From Exiguobacterium algae (GTDB lineage Bacteria > Bacillota > Bacilli > Exiguobacteriales > Exiguobacteriaceae): DNA of 64,000 bases. The first letter of the stretch is position 1; each line of letters opens with the position of its first letter. Shown piece by piece: positions 7,483 to 16,068 of the stretch. The translations under genes and the position numbers were made by a program. Location of the stretch: contig NZ_JACSKZ010000002.1 of the NCBI RefSeq assembly GCF_018617875.1, positions 62,001 through 126,000 on the forward strand, in the 5' to 3' direction. Under the pieces are notes generated by a model. The model was not told where the DNA came from. It worked only from the letters and a program-made list of their open reading frames with translations, and did not search any database.

Positions 7483-8198
7483 ACGTGCTTCACCTCTTCC
7501 ACAGTCGTTTTTCGGTCATGTAGAATCGATGCGAGTAAGGCGGCATCGACCGTTTCGAGCGCTTCGACGACATGTTCTGCATTTCCCGCTCCACCTGAAG
7601 CAATAATCGGGATATCGACGACTTCCCGCAACCGTCTTAGGATACCTAAATCATATCCGTTTTGTTTTCCATCCTGGTTCATTGACGTTACGAGTAACTC
7701 TCCTGCACCAAGCTCGGTCACTTCCTTTGCCCAATCGACGGCCAATCGGTTCGTCCGCTCTTTCCCTCCGTACGTGTACACATAATAGTCACCCTCTTCA
7801 AATTTCACATCGATGGCGACGACGATACATTGAGAACCAAAGCGATCTGCTGCCTCCCGAATCAAATTTGGAGATTCAACCGCGAGCGTATTCAACGATA
7901 CTTTATCCGCCCCCGCTTTAAGCAACGAGGAAATGTCCTCGAGCGAGCGGATTCCTCCTCCGACTGTCAAAGGGATGAAAACTTTTCTCGCCACGGCACT
8001 GACGACGTCAAGCATCGTTTGGCGCCGTTCTGTACTTGCCGTGATGTCTAAAAACACAAGCTCATCGGCTCCGGAATCATCGTAATACTTGGCGATTTCG
8101 ACGGGATCACCGATATCTCGTAATTGGACGAATTCGATGCCTTTTACGACCCGTCCTTCTTTCACATCGAGACATGGGATGATTCTGCGTTTAAGCAT
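7431..8198 (-). CDS. hisF: Imidazole glycerol phosphate synthase, cyclase subunit
   Basis: Uses ammonia channelled from HisH to convert PRFAR to imidazole glycerol phosphate and AICAR. 255 residues, TIM barrel; catalytic D11 (CLDV) and the second acid in VVAIDVKF are present, as are the phosphate-binding GGGIRS and ASGGAG loops. The ATG at 8198 overlaps the hisA stop by eight bases and has GGGGGAG upstream; a longer in-frame start would add six residues not typical of the family. The C-terminus is extended by about five residues into the overlap with hisI. Confidence 0.96.
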   Translation of the reverse strand: MLKRRIIPCLDVKEGRVVKGIEFVQLRDIGDPVEIAKYYDDSGADELVFLDITASTERRQTMLDVVSAVARKVFIPLTVGGGIRSLEDISSLLKAGADKVSLNTLAVESPNLIREAADRFGSQCIVVAIDVKFEEGDYYVYTYGGKERTNRLAVDWAKEVTELGAGELLVTSMNQDGKQNGYDLGILRRLREVVDIPIIASGGAGNAEHVVEALETVDAALLASILHDRKTTVEEVKHVCSEHNLPMRFVMTTPD

Positions 8199-8904
8199 AG
8201 CGCTCCCCCCACTCAATCAATTCATCCAAGCTTACTTTTCCAGAAAGAAGTGCTTTACCGACGACCGCCTCATCAATTCCTGCGGCACGTAACGCCCGAA
8301 CATCTTCTTCAGTCGTGACCCCACCGGAAGCAATCAATGTCACATCGACAAGTTGACGTAACGCCTTCATTCGATTCACATTCGGCCCGCTCAATTTTCC
8401 GTCTGAACCGATATCAGTGTATAAGATTGTGTCAATCCCACGGCTCACCAAGTCTTGTGCGACCGAAATATCATCCAGTTTCGTCGCTTCCTGCCAACCG
8501 TTGATGGCTATTTTCCCATCATATGCGTCGAGTGCCACGGCAATCCGGTTACCGTATCTAGCAATGGCCCGATCTAAAAAATCAAGATCCGTGAACGCTT
8601 TTGTCCCGAGGAGCACACGATCTGCGCCGGTCGACATCACAGCTTCGAGTGACTCTTCCGAGCGAATCCCGCCTCCTGTCTGAACAAAAAATCCCAGTGA
8701 CTTGGCGTAACGCACGACGTCGAGGTGCTTCGGTTCCCCGGCTTTCGCCCCTTCTAAATCGATCAGGTGAAGCATCGGTACACGGCCTTCCCATTGTTTC
8801 AATGTTTCGTAAGGGTCCCCATACTGTTCTTCAGTCGAAAAATCACCTTCTGTCAAACGAACAATCTTTCCACCAATTAAATCAATGGCCGGTAGTAATT
8901 TCAC
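8191..8904 (-). CDS. hisA: ProFAR isomerase (phosphoribosylformimino-AICAR-phosphate isomerase)
   Basis: Amadori-type isomerase making PRFAR, a TIM barrel homologous to HisF. 237 residues when started at the GTG at 8904, which lies nine bases after AAGGAGG and puts the catalytic Asp at position 8 ([10 protein letters not shown]). Second catalytic Asp in [15 protein letters not shown] and ASGGVT phosphate loops present. Its start lies within the 3' end of hisH (overlap 23 bases), so it is translationally coupled. Confidence 0.96.
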   Translation of the reverse strand: MKLLPAIDLIGGKIVRLTEGDFSTEEQYGDPYETLKQWEGRVPMLHLIDLEGAKAGEPKHLDVVRYAKSLGFFVQTGGGIRSEESLEAVMSTGADRVLLGTKAFTDLDFLDRAIARYGNRIAVALDAYDGKIAINGWQEATKLDDISVAQDLVSRGIDTILYTDIGSDGKLSGPNVNRMKALRQLVDVTLIASGGVTTEEDVRALRAAGIDEAVVGKALLSGKVSLDELIEWGERYA

Positions 8905-9469
8905 GCTCCACCGCCTCCTTCCATTCTTGTAACAAGCTAAGTCCGAATTTCCCGCTCTTCTCCGGATGGAATTGCATCCCGGTGACGTGACCGCTTTGAA
9001 CAATTGCCGGGACTTGCTCGCCCATATATTCGGCAGAGGCGACAATGAGTGCATCACTCGTGACTGCCTTATAGGAGTGAACAAAGTACACATCCTCATC
9101 CCGGAGGATGGAGTTCCATCCCACGTGCGGAAGCCGTTTCGCGTGCATCCGCTCGACCGTTCCTTTTATAAGACCGAGTCCTTCAGTCGGCATTCCTTCT
9201 GTACTGGACTCGAACAACAATTGCATGCCGAGGCAAATTCCTAAAAATGGCTTCTCCTTTGCCATCCGCTTTAGCAGCGGGATGAGTCCGGTGACTTCCA
9301 ACGATTGCATCGCCTGCGGGAACGCGCCTACTCCCGGGAGTAAAATCGCATCGGCGGATTCAATCGCAGCTGGGTCCTTCGTGATGACAACTTGACATCC
9401 AATCGCTTGGAGTGCCCGCTCTACGTTAAAGACGTTTCCCATTCCGTAATCGATGACCGCAACTTTCAT
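8882..9469 (-). CDS. hisH: Imidazole glycerol phosphate synthase, glutamine amidotransferase subunit
   Basis: Class I glutaminase, 195 residues, partner of HisF. Catalytic Cys79 in FLGICLG and the His/Glu pair in QFHPEKSG are present, together with the oxyanion-strand motif DYGMGN at residues 7-12 and PGVGAF. Overlaps hisB by four bases (ATGA) and hisA by 23 bases. Confidence 0.96.
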   Translation of the reverse strand: MKVAVIDYGMGNVFNVERALQAIGCQVVITKDPAAIESADAILLPGVGAFPQAMQSLEVTGLIPLLKRMAKEKPFLGICLGMQLLFESSTEGMPTEGLGLIKGTVERMHAKRLPHVGWNSILRDEDVYFVHSYKAVTSDALIVASAEYMGEQVPAIVQSGHVTGMQFHPEKSGKFGLSLLQEWKEAVEREITTGH

Positions 9470-10053
9470 CCTTCAATCCACCCTTTCGTTGATGGGAGGC
9501 GGTTTGATCCGTCGCTCCCGATCGCTTCTGCGAGTGAACGACCGAATGCCTTGAACAAGCCTTCAATCATATGATGTGAATTCGAACCGTATAACACTTC
9601 CAAGTGGAGGGTCAATCGGGCATTCATGGCGACGGCACGGAAGAACTCCTCGGCGAGCTCGGTATCAAAATCGCCAAGCTTCGGATTACGGATATCTGCC
9701 TTATATACGAGAAAAGGGCGTCCCGAAACGTCTACAACCGACCGGGCAAGGGTCTCATCCATCGGCAAATAACTCGTCCCGTACCGGCGAATTCCGACTT
9801 TGTCCCCGAGCGCCTTGGCAATCATCTGGCCAAGAGCAATCCCGACGTCCTCAACGGTATGGTGGGCATCGACCCACGTGTCTCCTTTGACATGTACGCG
9901 TAAATCAACTTGACTATGGAATGCAAACAGCGTCAGCATATGGTCAAAAAATCCGACCCCTGTCTTCACTGCACTTTGTCCTGTTCCGTCTAAATCAAGC
10001 TTCATTTCTATCGTCGTTTCGTTCGTTTCACGTTTCGTTTCAGCTGTTCTCAA
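9466..10053 (-). CDS. hisB: Imidazoleglycerol-phosphate dehydratase
   Basis: Manganese-dependent dehydratase producing imidazole acetol phosphate. 195 residues, monofunctional (no histidinol-phosphatase domain; that activity is supplied by hisJ). Two metal-binding repeats are visible: FFDHML...[10 protein letters not shown] and the later FFRAVA...[10 protein letters not shown]. Overlaps the end of hisC by 14 bases. Confidence 0.96.
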   Translation of the reverse strand: MRTAETKRETNETTIEMKLDLDGTGQSAVKTGVGFFDHMLTLFAFHSQVDLRVHVKGDTWVDAHHTVEDVGIALGQMIAKALGDKVGIRRYGTSYLPMDETLARSVVDVSGRPFLVYKADIRNPKLGDFDTELAEEFFRAVAMNARLTLHLEVLYGSNSHHMIEGLFKAFGRSLAEAIGSDGSNRLPSTKGWIEG

Positions 10054-11056
10054 CAGAATTCACCTCATTTAACATGTTCTGAATATGTGTATATGCCTCG
10101 TCCGTACCGGCACTCACACGAATCCCGTCTGAAAATGCACGAATATGGATGCCGTGATCTAAAAATCGCTCTGCCCATACGTGACTCTCATCCGTTTTAA
10201 TGTAAAGAAAGTTCGCCCGACTCGGAATCATCTCACCGATCGGTTGAAGCAATGTCTCGAGCTTGTCACGTTGTTCGTTATGGAAACGAACCGACTCCTT
10301 TATATAGTCAGAATCATTCAACACGACGGTTGCTACTGCCGCACTCAGGCCACTCACATTGAAGGGTGAACGGAACCTGTCGATTTGCTCAATCACTTTT
10401 GCGTCAGCAATCATGAATCCGATTCTCAAGTTCGCGAGACCGAACGCTTTCGACAACGTCCTCAATATGATTACGTTCGGATGATACCCTAGCTCTGTCA
10501 CGAAGGAATCTTGCATCGTAAAATCGATATACGCTTCATCCACTACAAGAAACGGGACGTGCGCGGCGATTGTCTCGATTTCCTCTTTCGTCCACATCTT
10601 TCCGGTCGGATTATTCGGGTTTGATAAGAGAACCAATTTCGGCTCATGTTCCTTAATCGTTTTCATCAAGGATTCAAACGAGAGTCCCTCGGTTTGAGGT
10701 TGGACAAAATTTGCCCGGGCAATCTGCGTATAGATTCCGTACATCGAAAAGTCAGGTGCTGGTGCGATCACTTGATCCTCAGCATCTAAAATCGCCTGAC
10801 TTAAAATCGCGAGCAACTCGTCACTCCCGCTACCTACCATGAGCTGGTTCGGTTTAACCCCGGCATACGTGGCATAACTCTTCTTTAGCGCAATTAGTTC
10901 ACTGACAGGGTAGCTGTTCAACCCCTCCAAAGAAACGTTACGAATCTCCTGCTTTAACCGTTCAGGCAGTTCAAATTGACTCTCATTTTGATTCAACGCA
11001 AATCCCGTCACCTCATGCGGGACGTACCGCGGAATCGATTGATAGTTTCTTCTCAT
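10040..11056 (-). CDS. hisC: Histidinol-phosphate aminotransferase
   Basis: PLP aminotransferase converting imidazole acetol phosphate to histidinol phosphate, 338 residues. [16 protein letters not shown] and the lysine loop [10 protein letters not shown] are intact. Its place inside the operon marks it as the biosynthetic HisC, in contrast to the paralogue next to the lipoprotein gene further left. Starts by a four-base overlap with hisD. Confidence 0.93.
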   Translation of the reverse strand: MRRNYQSIPRYVPHEVTGFALNQNESQFELPERLKQEIRNVSLEGLNSYPVSELIALKKSYATYAGVKPNQLMVGSGSDELLAILSQAILDAEDQVIAPAPDFSMYGIYTQIARANFVQPQTEGLSFESLMKTIKEHEPKLVLLSNPNNPTGKMWTKEEIETIAAHVPFLVVDEAYIDFTMQDSFVTELGYHPNVIILRTLSKAFGLANLRIGFMIADAKVIEQIDRFRSPFNVSGLSAAVATVVLNDSDYIKESVRFHNEQRDKLETLLQPIGEMIPSRANFLYIKTDESHVWAERFLDHGIHIRAFSDGIRVSAGTDEAYTHIQNMLNEVNSVENS

Positions 11057-12270
11057 ACATCCTCCAACCGGACAGCCATGGCGCGGGCGTGCCCTTCTAA
11101 CTGTTCTTGTTTCGCAATGCGGATCGCCGCTTTCGTGATGGTCTCATTTAACGAGGTCATCTCGAGAAACGTTTGCCGGCGATAAAAATCATCCACTGAT
11201 AATCCACTTGAAAAACGTGCCGTTCCGCTTGTCGGTAAGACATGATTCGGCCCGGCAATATAATCGCCAAACGCCTCAGCGGCTTCATGGCCTAAAAAGA
11301 ATGAACCCCCGTGCCGGATTTCCCGCATGACGGAGTCCGGATTTTGAACAGCCAACTGTACATGCTCGGCTGCCATCTCATTCGCATAGTCAATGGCCTC
11401 TTCCATTGTTTTTACTAGCACACCGCCTCGCTTGAGGGCCGCACTTGCAATGTCTTTACGGGGAAGTAGCGCCAGTTGTTTCTCAAGCTCCTGCTCGACG
11501 CGAGCTGCCGTTTCTTCTGACGTCACCAGCGCGAGCGCCGTCGCCTCGACATCGTGTTCGGCCTGGGCGAGTAAATCTGCAGCTACCCACTTCGGGTTCG
11601 CCGTTTCGTCTGCAAGGATGAGCACTTCAGACGGTCCCGCTACTGAATCGATCCCGACGATATGAGAGACAAGTGCTTTTGCTGTTGCTACATAGGCATT
11701 TCCCGGTCCTACAATTTTATCCACCGGACGAATCGTTTCGGTCCCATAGGCGAGAGCGGCCACCGCTTGCGCGCCTCCGACGAGATAACACTCATCTACC
11801 CCAGCAATTTTTGCAGCAATCAGTAACGACACATCAATCCCGTCTGACTTAGGAGGGGTCACCATGACAACTCGTTTGACACCGGCTACTTTTGCTGGAA
11901 TGACGTTCATGAGGACACTTGATGGATAGACCGCTGTCCCTCCAGGAACGTAGACACCAACTGAGTCAAGGGGCATATAACGTCTGCCGAGTGTGAACAT
12001 TTCATCCTCAAACGAATCATCCGGACGTACTTGTCGTTCATGGAATGCACGGATACGATTTGCGGCAAGCGTCAATGCTTCTGTCAGTTCGGCATAGGCC
12101 TCAGGAGGACGATACGATTTCAAATCAACGGACTCCAAACGTTTTACCCCGTCAAAGCGTTCAGTCCATTCTTTCAGCGCTTCGTCACCTCTACTTTCGA
12201 CCGATTCTAAAATCGGTTTGACGGCCTCCGACCATGCTTCTCTGCGTGATCGGTTTGTTTCAGTACTCAT
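11053..12270 (-). CDS. hisD: Histidinol dehydrogenase
   Basis: Zinc- and NAD-dependent enzyme performing the last two oxidations to histidine. 405 residues, somewhat shorter at the N-terminus than the usual 425-435. Zinc ligands are in AQAEHD and EGHARAM, and the catalytic Glu-His pair is in AAEHVQL. Also shows GTAVYPSSVLMN and GPGNAYV. Starts four bases inside hisG. Confidence 0.96.
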   Translation of the reverse strand: MSTETNRSRREAWSEAVKPILESVESRGDEALKEWTERFDGVKRLESVDLKSYRPPEAYAELTEALTLAANRIRAFHERQVRPDDSFEDEMFTLGRRYMPLDSVGVYVPGGTAVYPSSVLMNVIPAKVAGVKRVVMVTPPKSDGIDVSLLIAAKIAGVDECYLVGGAQAVAALAYGTETIRPVDKIVGPGNAYVATAKALVSHIVGIDSVAGPSEVLILADETANPKWVAADLLAQAEHDVEATALALVTSEETAARVEQELEKQLALLPRKDIASAALKRGGVLVKTMEEAIDYANEMAAEHVQLAVQNPDSVMREIRHGGSFFLGHEAAEAFGDYIAGPNHVLPTSGTARFSSGLSVDDFYRRQTFLEMTSLNETITKAAIRIAKQEQLEGHARAMAVRLEDV

Positions 12271-12875
12271 TCGTCTTCCTCCTCGCTAAGCATCCGAATC
12301 CATGACTTTAGTTCATCCGGTCGATTCGCCAATGCCGCTTCACTTGTGATGAACTTTGCATTGATTGAAAAAATCGTTTCATACTCTTCTAAATCATTTG
12401 CCTCAAGTGTTGCACCGGTCTCGACGATATCGACGATACAATCCGCCAACCCAGTCAACGGGGCGAGTTCTACGGAACCGTTTAATGCGATGACTTCAAC
12501 ATTTTGGCGTTTAGACGCAAAGTGAGAGATGGCGACATTCGGATACTTACTGGCCACCTTCAATTTCTTTGTCCCGTTGCGTCGAACTTTCGGACCGCAC
12601 ACAGACATGCGACAGCGTCCAAACGGTAAATCGACGACTTCTAACACGCCAGGTGTCTTTTCACGTAAAATATCTCCACCGACGACTCCCACGTCAGCCG
12701 CACCGTGCATGACATATTTATAGACGTCGTCTCCTTTTACAAAGATGAATTCGTTGTCATCGACCGTTACGGTCAATTCGCGTCCACGTTTCTCCGGCCA
12801 AACAGGTAGTCCCTTTTCCTGAAAATATGCCCGTGCCGCCTTTTCAATTCGTCCTTTTGCAATCGCCACCTTCAT
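12267..12875 (-). CDS. hisG: ATP phosphoribosyltransferase, short form catalytic subunit
   Basis: First and committed step of histidine synthesis (ATP + PRPP). 202 residues, i.e. the short HisG that lacks the C-terminal regulatory domain and works as a hetero-octamer with HisZ. Signature segments VGVVGGDIL and DIVETGATLEAN (PRPP loop) are present. Overlaps hisZ and hisD by four bases each. Feedback inhibition by histidine is expected through HisZ. Confidence 0.95.
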   Translation of the reverse strand: MKVAIAKGRIEKAARAYFQEKGLPVWPEKRGRELTVTVDDNEFIFVKGDDVYKYVMHGAADVGVVGGDILREKTPGVLEVVDLPFGRCRMSVCGPKVRRNGTKKLKVASKYPNVAISHFASKRQNVEVIALNGSVELAPLTGLADCIVDIVETGATLEANDLEEYETIFSINAKFITSEAALANRPDELKSWIRMLSEEEDE

Positions 12876-13795
12876 TTGATCACCTCATCTAACTGCTCTA
12901 AGTCTAACGACATCCCAAATGCACGTCTCGAATGTCCAAAGTGTCCGTATAGTGAATCATAGCGTCCGCCTGAAATGATTCGCTTCCCTTCGATACTCCC
13001 TGTCACGGTCAATCCGGAATAATAATCGAAGTCACCGGTCTGACCGAAGTCATAGGACACTTTCAGACCGATATCACGCAAGTGTTGAACCGTCTCCTCC
13101 ACTTCATCGATGATCGAGGATAACGCTACCGGTGCCTCTTGCCTCAACTCTTCTAACGCCGAATCCCCGATCAAGAAAGGAAGTTTTGCAATCAACGGGT
13201 AGGAATATGTTTCCGCGAGGTCCCGGAGCGACTCCAAATTTCGGAGCGCCAAGATTCGTCTTAACGTCCTTTCCTGGATTCCGGCTTCTTCCGCGATTTT
13301 TGATACGACTTTCGCTGAACCGATTTTTAAGCTGAGTTGTGCATATGGCAGGATTTCTTTCGTCATTTCAAGAAATGATTGCATGAGTACACGATCCAGC
13401 TCTTCTCCGTCAATCCATTCCAGACCTAACTGTTGTCTTTCATGAGGTTGACCGGAATGCTTTGCCGTGCGCCGATAAACGGCACCCGCATAGGCGACTC
13501 GCATAGGCTCTTCCCCATCAGCCAGTTTCCTTGCGATTTGCAATGTATAATCGGGCCGCATGACGAGTAGCTCTCCATCATTTCCGAAGAGACGATAGTA
13601 CGCAGACTCGTCGAACAGTGCTAAGTTTTGATAGTGGGAATAGTATTCCAGTAGCGGTGGTTCAATCACGACGAATCCGTCGTTCTCCGCTCTCTCTAAA
13701 AATGAAATCATCCATTTTTTCGGGCGAATCACATCTGTTGCTTGCAGTTCATACCATCCTTCAGGAATCGAGCCTTTCGTGTTGGACCAGATCAT
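12872..13795 (-). CDS. hisZ: ATP phosphoribosyltransferase regulatory subunit
   Basis: Histidyl-tRNA-synthetase-like protein without aminoacylation function, 307 residues, needed for activity and histidine feedback of short HisG. Class II synthetase-type motifs are seen in MRPDYTLQIAR and RRTAKHSGQPHERQQLGLEWI, and GGRYDSLYGHFG near the C-terminus. The ATG at 13795 has GGGTGG six bases upstream; the TTG two codons earlier is too close to that site. First gene of the ten-gene his operon, behind a promoter with a 47-base leader that contains no T-box. Confidence 0.92.
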   Translation of the reverse strand: MIWSNTKGSIPEGWYELQATDVIRPKKWMISFLERAENDGFVVIEPPLLEYYSHYQNLALFDESAYYRLFGNDGELLVMRPDYTLQIARKLADGEEPMRVAYAGAVYRRTAKHSGQPHERQQLGLEWIDGEELDRVLMQSFLEMTKEILPYAQLSLKIGSAKVVSKIAEEAGIQERTLRRILALRNLESLRDLAETYSYPLIAKLPFLIGDSALEELRQEAPVALSSIIDEVEETVQHLRDIGLKVSYDFGQTGDFDYYSGLTVTGSIEGKRIISGGRYDSLYGHFGHSRRAFGMSLDLEQLDEVIK

Positions 13796-13823
13796 TTTCA
13801 ACCACCCTTTATCTTATTATCAC

Positions 13824-13852
13824 TTTACCAAACTAAAGTAGTGTGTTAAATT
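13824..13852 (+). promoter_or_regulatory. Candidate hisJ promoter
   Basis: TTTACC, a 17-base spacer, then TAAATT. The -10 is nearly the same DNA as the -10 of the divergent his promoter, so the two cannot be occupied at once. Weaker than the his promoter at -35. Confidence 0.5.
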
Positions 13853-13877
13853 TATCAAACGAAAAACAAGCTGTCAA
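13847..13877 (-). promoter_or_regulatory. his operon promoter, overlapping the hisJ promoter
   Basis: On the minus strand TTGACA (13877-13872), a 17-base spacer and TAAATT (13854-13849) give a good SigA-type promoter. Transcription should start about 47 bases before hisZ. The -10 hexamer overlaps by four bases that of the opposite-strand hisJ promoter. Confidence 0.75.
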
Positions 13878-13911
13878 CCAGTCTCATGATTTTGAAAAGG
13901 AAGTGACATAC

Positions 13912-14730
13912 ATGCTTAACTTTACCCATGATGGACATGTTCACACTCCATTTTGTCCCCACGGTACGAATGACCCATTAGAGTCATATATTCATCAGGC
14001 AATCGCGAAAGGGCTTAAAACCATCACCTTTACTGAACACGCCCCGTTACCCGAATCATTCGTCGATCCCACACCGGATCAAGACTCCGCGATGTCCATA
14101 GACATGTTGCCAGAGTATTTTGATACACTGCGCCATCTAAAAGAAACGTATCAAAATGAAATTGAAATTCGTTCCGGTTTAGAGATCGATTATTTGCCAG
14201 GTCTTGAAAACGAGACGATCTCACTTCTCGAACCGTTCGCACCGATGATTGACGAGGCCATTTTGTCACAGCATTTTCTGTACATCGACCAAACATACAT
14301 GCCTGTTGACTTCTCAGCAGAGTTATTTGAGCGTCTAGTTGAAAAACTAGGTTCGTTTGAGGAAGTTCTCCGTATGTACTATTCTTCTCTCGAATCCGGA
14401 TTAGACTTCCCGTGGGAACGACTGCACATCAAACGAATTGGTCACCTTGACCTCCCAATCAAATATCAACGAAACTATGAGTGGTCGCGTTCCGATGTCA
14501 CAGAGACACAGTCAAAATTGTTACAGGCTATCTCGAACCGTGGTTTCGGGCTTGACTTCAATACGGCGGGTTTGCGAAAACCGGATTGCGGTGCGGCATA
14601 TATCGAAGAATTTGTAAAAGAGGCGCTTTCATTCCACATCCCGCTCACATTAGGGTCCGATGCGCATCTCGCACAAGATGTCGGAGCAGACTTTGATACA
14701 ATTCAACAAAAAAAAGCCACGTTCCTATGA
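13912..14730 (+). CDS. hisJ: Histidinol-phosphatase, PHP family
   Basis: Removes phosphate from histidinol phosphate, filling the one step missing from the his operon. 272 residues; PHP metal-site motifs are DGHVHTPFCPHG near the N-terminus, TFTEHAP, and LGSDAHLA near the C-terminus. Starting at the ATG at 13912 (after AAAGGAAG) puts the first metal motif about nine residues in, as in characterised HisJ. The longer in-frame ATG 69 bases upstream lies at or before the expected transcript start. The 3' end doubles as the left arm of a terminator. Confidence 0.92.
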   Translation: MLNFTHDGHVHTPFCPHGTNDPLESYIHQAIAKGLKTITFTEHAPLPESFVDPTPDQDSAMSIDMLPEYFDTLRHLKETYQNEIEIRSGLEIDYLPGLENETISLLEPFAPMIDEAILSQHFLYIDQTYMPVDFSAELFERLVEKLGSFEEVLRMYYSSLESGLDFPWERLHIKRIGHLDLPIKYQRNYEWSRSDVTETQSKLLQAISNRGFGLDFNTAGLRKPDCGAAYIEEFVKEALSFHIPLTLGSDAHLAQDVGADFDTIQQKKATFL

Positions 14731-14743
14731 ACGTGGCTTTTTT
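14712..14743 (+). terminator. hisJ terminator that overlaps the stop codon
   Basis: Stem AAAAGCCACGTTC / GAACGTGGCTTTT followed by extra T. The 5' arm is made of the last codons of hisJ and the stop codon enters the 3' arm, so a terminating ribosome should cover the hairpin. Confidence 0.8.
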
Positions 14744-14847
14744 GACAGCGATCTAGCTATCTAGATCCCCATTTATGGTTCGATAACGATATGGCGTTCC
14801 ATTTCTTCATCTGTGTCTATCATACCACAACAAAAAATAGATGCAAT

Positions 14848-14879
14848 AAAAAAATGGATGGCCCCGAGCCACCCATTTG
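14848..14879 (-). terminator. Intrinsic terminator after the 118-residue orphan gene
   Basis: On the minus strand AAATGGGTGGC pairs with GCCATCCATTT (one G-U pair) and is followed by a seven-base T-run. It lies eight bases after the stop codon. Confidence 0.75.
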
Positions 14880-14886
14880 GATGAAT

Positions 14887-15243
14887 TTAAACTGTCATTT
14901 CGGCATACAAGTCTTTTAAGTCTTTTGTTGACGCTTCGTCCATTTGTAGAGCGACAAGCTCCACATATTGAAGTGCAGGGTCCTGATCGCCAGATAACGC
15001 GACGATTTCTGCCGCTGCTTTGTCGAGCGCGAGTAAGATTCCCGATACCCCTAATGTCGGATAATACCGGAGTAACGCACGTACATGTTTGATTTCAGAA
15101 ACTTCATTCCCGTTGATTGTTAATGATTTTACTGCTAATTCTTTATGTGTCCCGATTGCAAATTTATCTTCCCACACTTCTTCGAGTGTGATAAGCGCTT
15201 CTACCTCATATGCACCATCTGTAAAACGAACGAGTTTTTCCAT
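14887..15243 (-). CDS. Hypothetical protein, 118 residues
   Basis: No family recognised. Mixed alpha/beta composition, acidic, no signal peptide or membrane segment; begins MEKLVRFTDGAYEVEALI and ends with a helical stretch rich in Asp/Glu/Lys. The ATG at 15243 is nine bases after GAGGGG; the ATG 33 bases upstream has no site. Monocistronic: it has its own TATAAT-type -10 upstream and its own terminator downstream. A candidate operator (TTCACA-N9-TGTGAA) lies at the -35 region. Confidence 0.7.
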   Translation of the reverse strand: MEKLVRFTDGAYEVEALITLEEVWEDKFAIGTHKELAVKSLTINGNEVSEIKHVRALLRYYPTLGVSGILLALDKAAAEIVALSGDQDPALQYVELVALQMDEASTKDLKDLYAEMTV

Positions 15244-15274
15244 GTAACATTTCCCCTCTCTTGAATCTACTTTC

Positions 15275-15308
15275 ATTATAAAAGAGATTCACACGAATAT
15301 ATTGTGAA
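15275..15308 (-). promoter_or_regulatory. Promoter -10 and inverted repeat upstream of the 118-residue gene
   Basis: A perfect TATAAT (15280-15275) has no good -35 element. Instead the inverted repeat TTCACA-N9-TGTGAA (15288-15308) sits where -35 should be, as expected for an activator or repressor site. The arms are oriented oppositely to Crp or Rex sites, so those families are not indicated. Confidence 0.4.
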
Positions 15309-15350
15309 ATATTGAACATTATGTGTAAACTTTGTCTCACCTGTTTTGTT

Positions 15351-15379
15351 CTAAAAAAAAGGGCCCCTCAGTGAGGGGC
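15351..15379 (-). terminator. Terminator of the dCMP-deaminase-like gene
   Basis: Minus-strand stem GCCCCTC / GAGGGGC with a three-base loop, followed by eight T. Confidence 0.85.
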
Positions 15380-15433
15380 GAATAATGGAAGAGTAAAACA
15401 CCATTGGCAGTACACTAATAATATAACACCTAA

Positions 15434-15447
15434 TGTAAACGTTTACA
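15434..15447. promoter_or_regulatory. Perfect cre-like palindrome (CcpA-type site) at a gene 3' end
   Basis: TGTAAACGTTTACA matches the CcpA cre consensus and is fully palindromic. It overlaps the stop codon of the dCMP-deaminase-like gene and is about 155 bases upstream of the nearest downstream -10, an odd place for a regulator. Confidence 0.4.
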
Positions 15448-16018
15448 ATGCGTTTTTAGACATTTTTTCAAGTGGCATATGTAACACTTCGATCCCACTC
15501 TCACGCATCAACTCTAATCCATCCCCGTGTTCGTACCCTACCGCATAAACGACGCGCGACACTCTTGAGGCAATCAATGCGAGAGAACAGGCATGACAAG
15601 GTGAATGCGTCACATAAGCGGTTGCACCGAAGGCATTCGTCGAGTCTGCAGCGAGCTTTCCGATCGCATTGATCTCCGCATGGATTTCGTGTTGTTTCGA
15701 CCAGTTATGGTGATCATATGGATCCGTACACTTCAAATAAAGCGTTCCTTCGTGCACGAGCCGGACCTGCTCATCTAGTAGGTCCAACTCGGACTCCGTC
15801 ATCGCTTCAGCCCGTTTGTAAAAGCCATCCGTTCGCTTCATATAAATTTCATTGCAATTGGTGTGTCCCGAAGGGGTTCCGTTCAATCCAATCGAAATCG
15901 GTTTTTCGTCTTTGACGATGACGCAGGCGACACTCTTCGATGCACATTTTGAATGGCGATTTGCCATCATGTCCGCAAATAATAACCAGGTCTCGTCCCA
16001 TAATCGTTGTTTCTCCAT
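15443..16018 (-). CDS. dCMP deaminase family zinc enzyme (ComEB-like)
   Basis: Cytidine/deoxycytidylate deaminase superfamily, 191 residues. Zinc site HAE in EIHAEINAIG (about residue 116) and PCHAC (about residue 142) are intact. Longer than simple dCMP deaminases because of an insert between the first strand and the HAE motif (residues 40-105, GLNGTPSGHTNCNEIYMKRT region), which is seen in ComEB/dCMP deaminases and phage enzymes. Probably converts dCMP to dUMP for thymidylate synthesis. It is outside any com operon, so the name ComEB should not be taken as a competence role. Starts at ATG after GAGGAGGAG. Confidence 0.8.
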   Translation of the reverse strand: MEKQRLWDETWLLFADMMANRHSKCASKSVACVIVKDEKPISIGLNGTPSGHTNCNEIYMKRTDGFYKRAEAMTESELDLLDEQVRLVHEGTLYLKCTDPYDHHNWSKQHEIHAEINAIGKLAADSTNAFGATAYVTHSPCHACSLALIASRVSRVVYAVGYEHGDGLELMRESGIEVLHMPLEKMSKNAL

Positions 16019-16032
16019 TCTGCTCCTCCTCG

Positions 16033-16068
16033 TAAAAAGGAAAGTCTGATGTCTCAGACTTCCCTTTT
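16033..16068 (-). terminator. Terminator of the xpaC-telA operon
   Basis: Minus-strand stem AAAAGGGAAGTCTGA / TCAGACTTTCCTTTT with one G-U pair and a T-run, starting inside the telA stop codon. Confidence 0.8.

Noticed and set aside
8601-8990. Plus-strand 129-codon frame across hisA and hisH
   Set aside because: Shadow of two well-supported his genes in the opposite strand.
14750-14767. Palindrome GATCTAG-CTAT-CTAGATC
   Set aside because: Short, no promoter or gene beside it and only eight bases past the hisJ terminator; could arise by chance.
14768-14818. Minus-strand open stretch of about 16 codons starting MIDTDEEME
   Set aside because: Very short and without a ribosome binding site.
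15288-15308. Reading TTCACA-N9-TGTGAA as a Crp or Rex site
   Set aside because: Those sites have the arms in the opposite order (TGTGA...TCACA), so the match fails.
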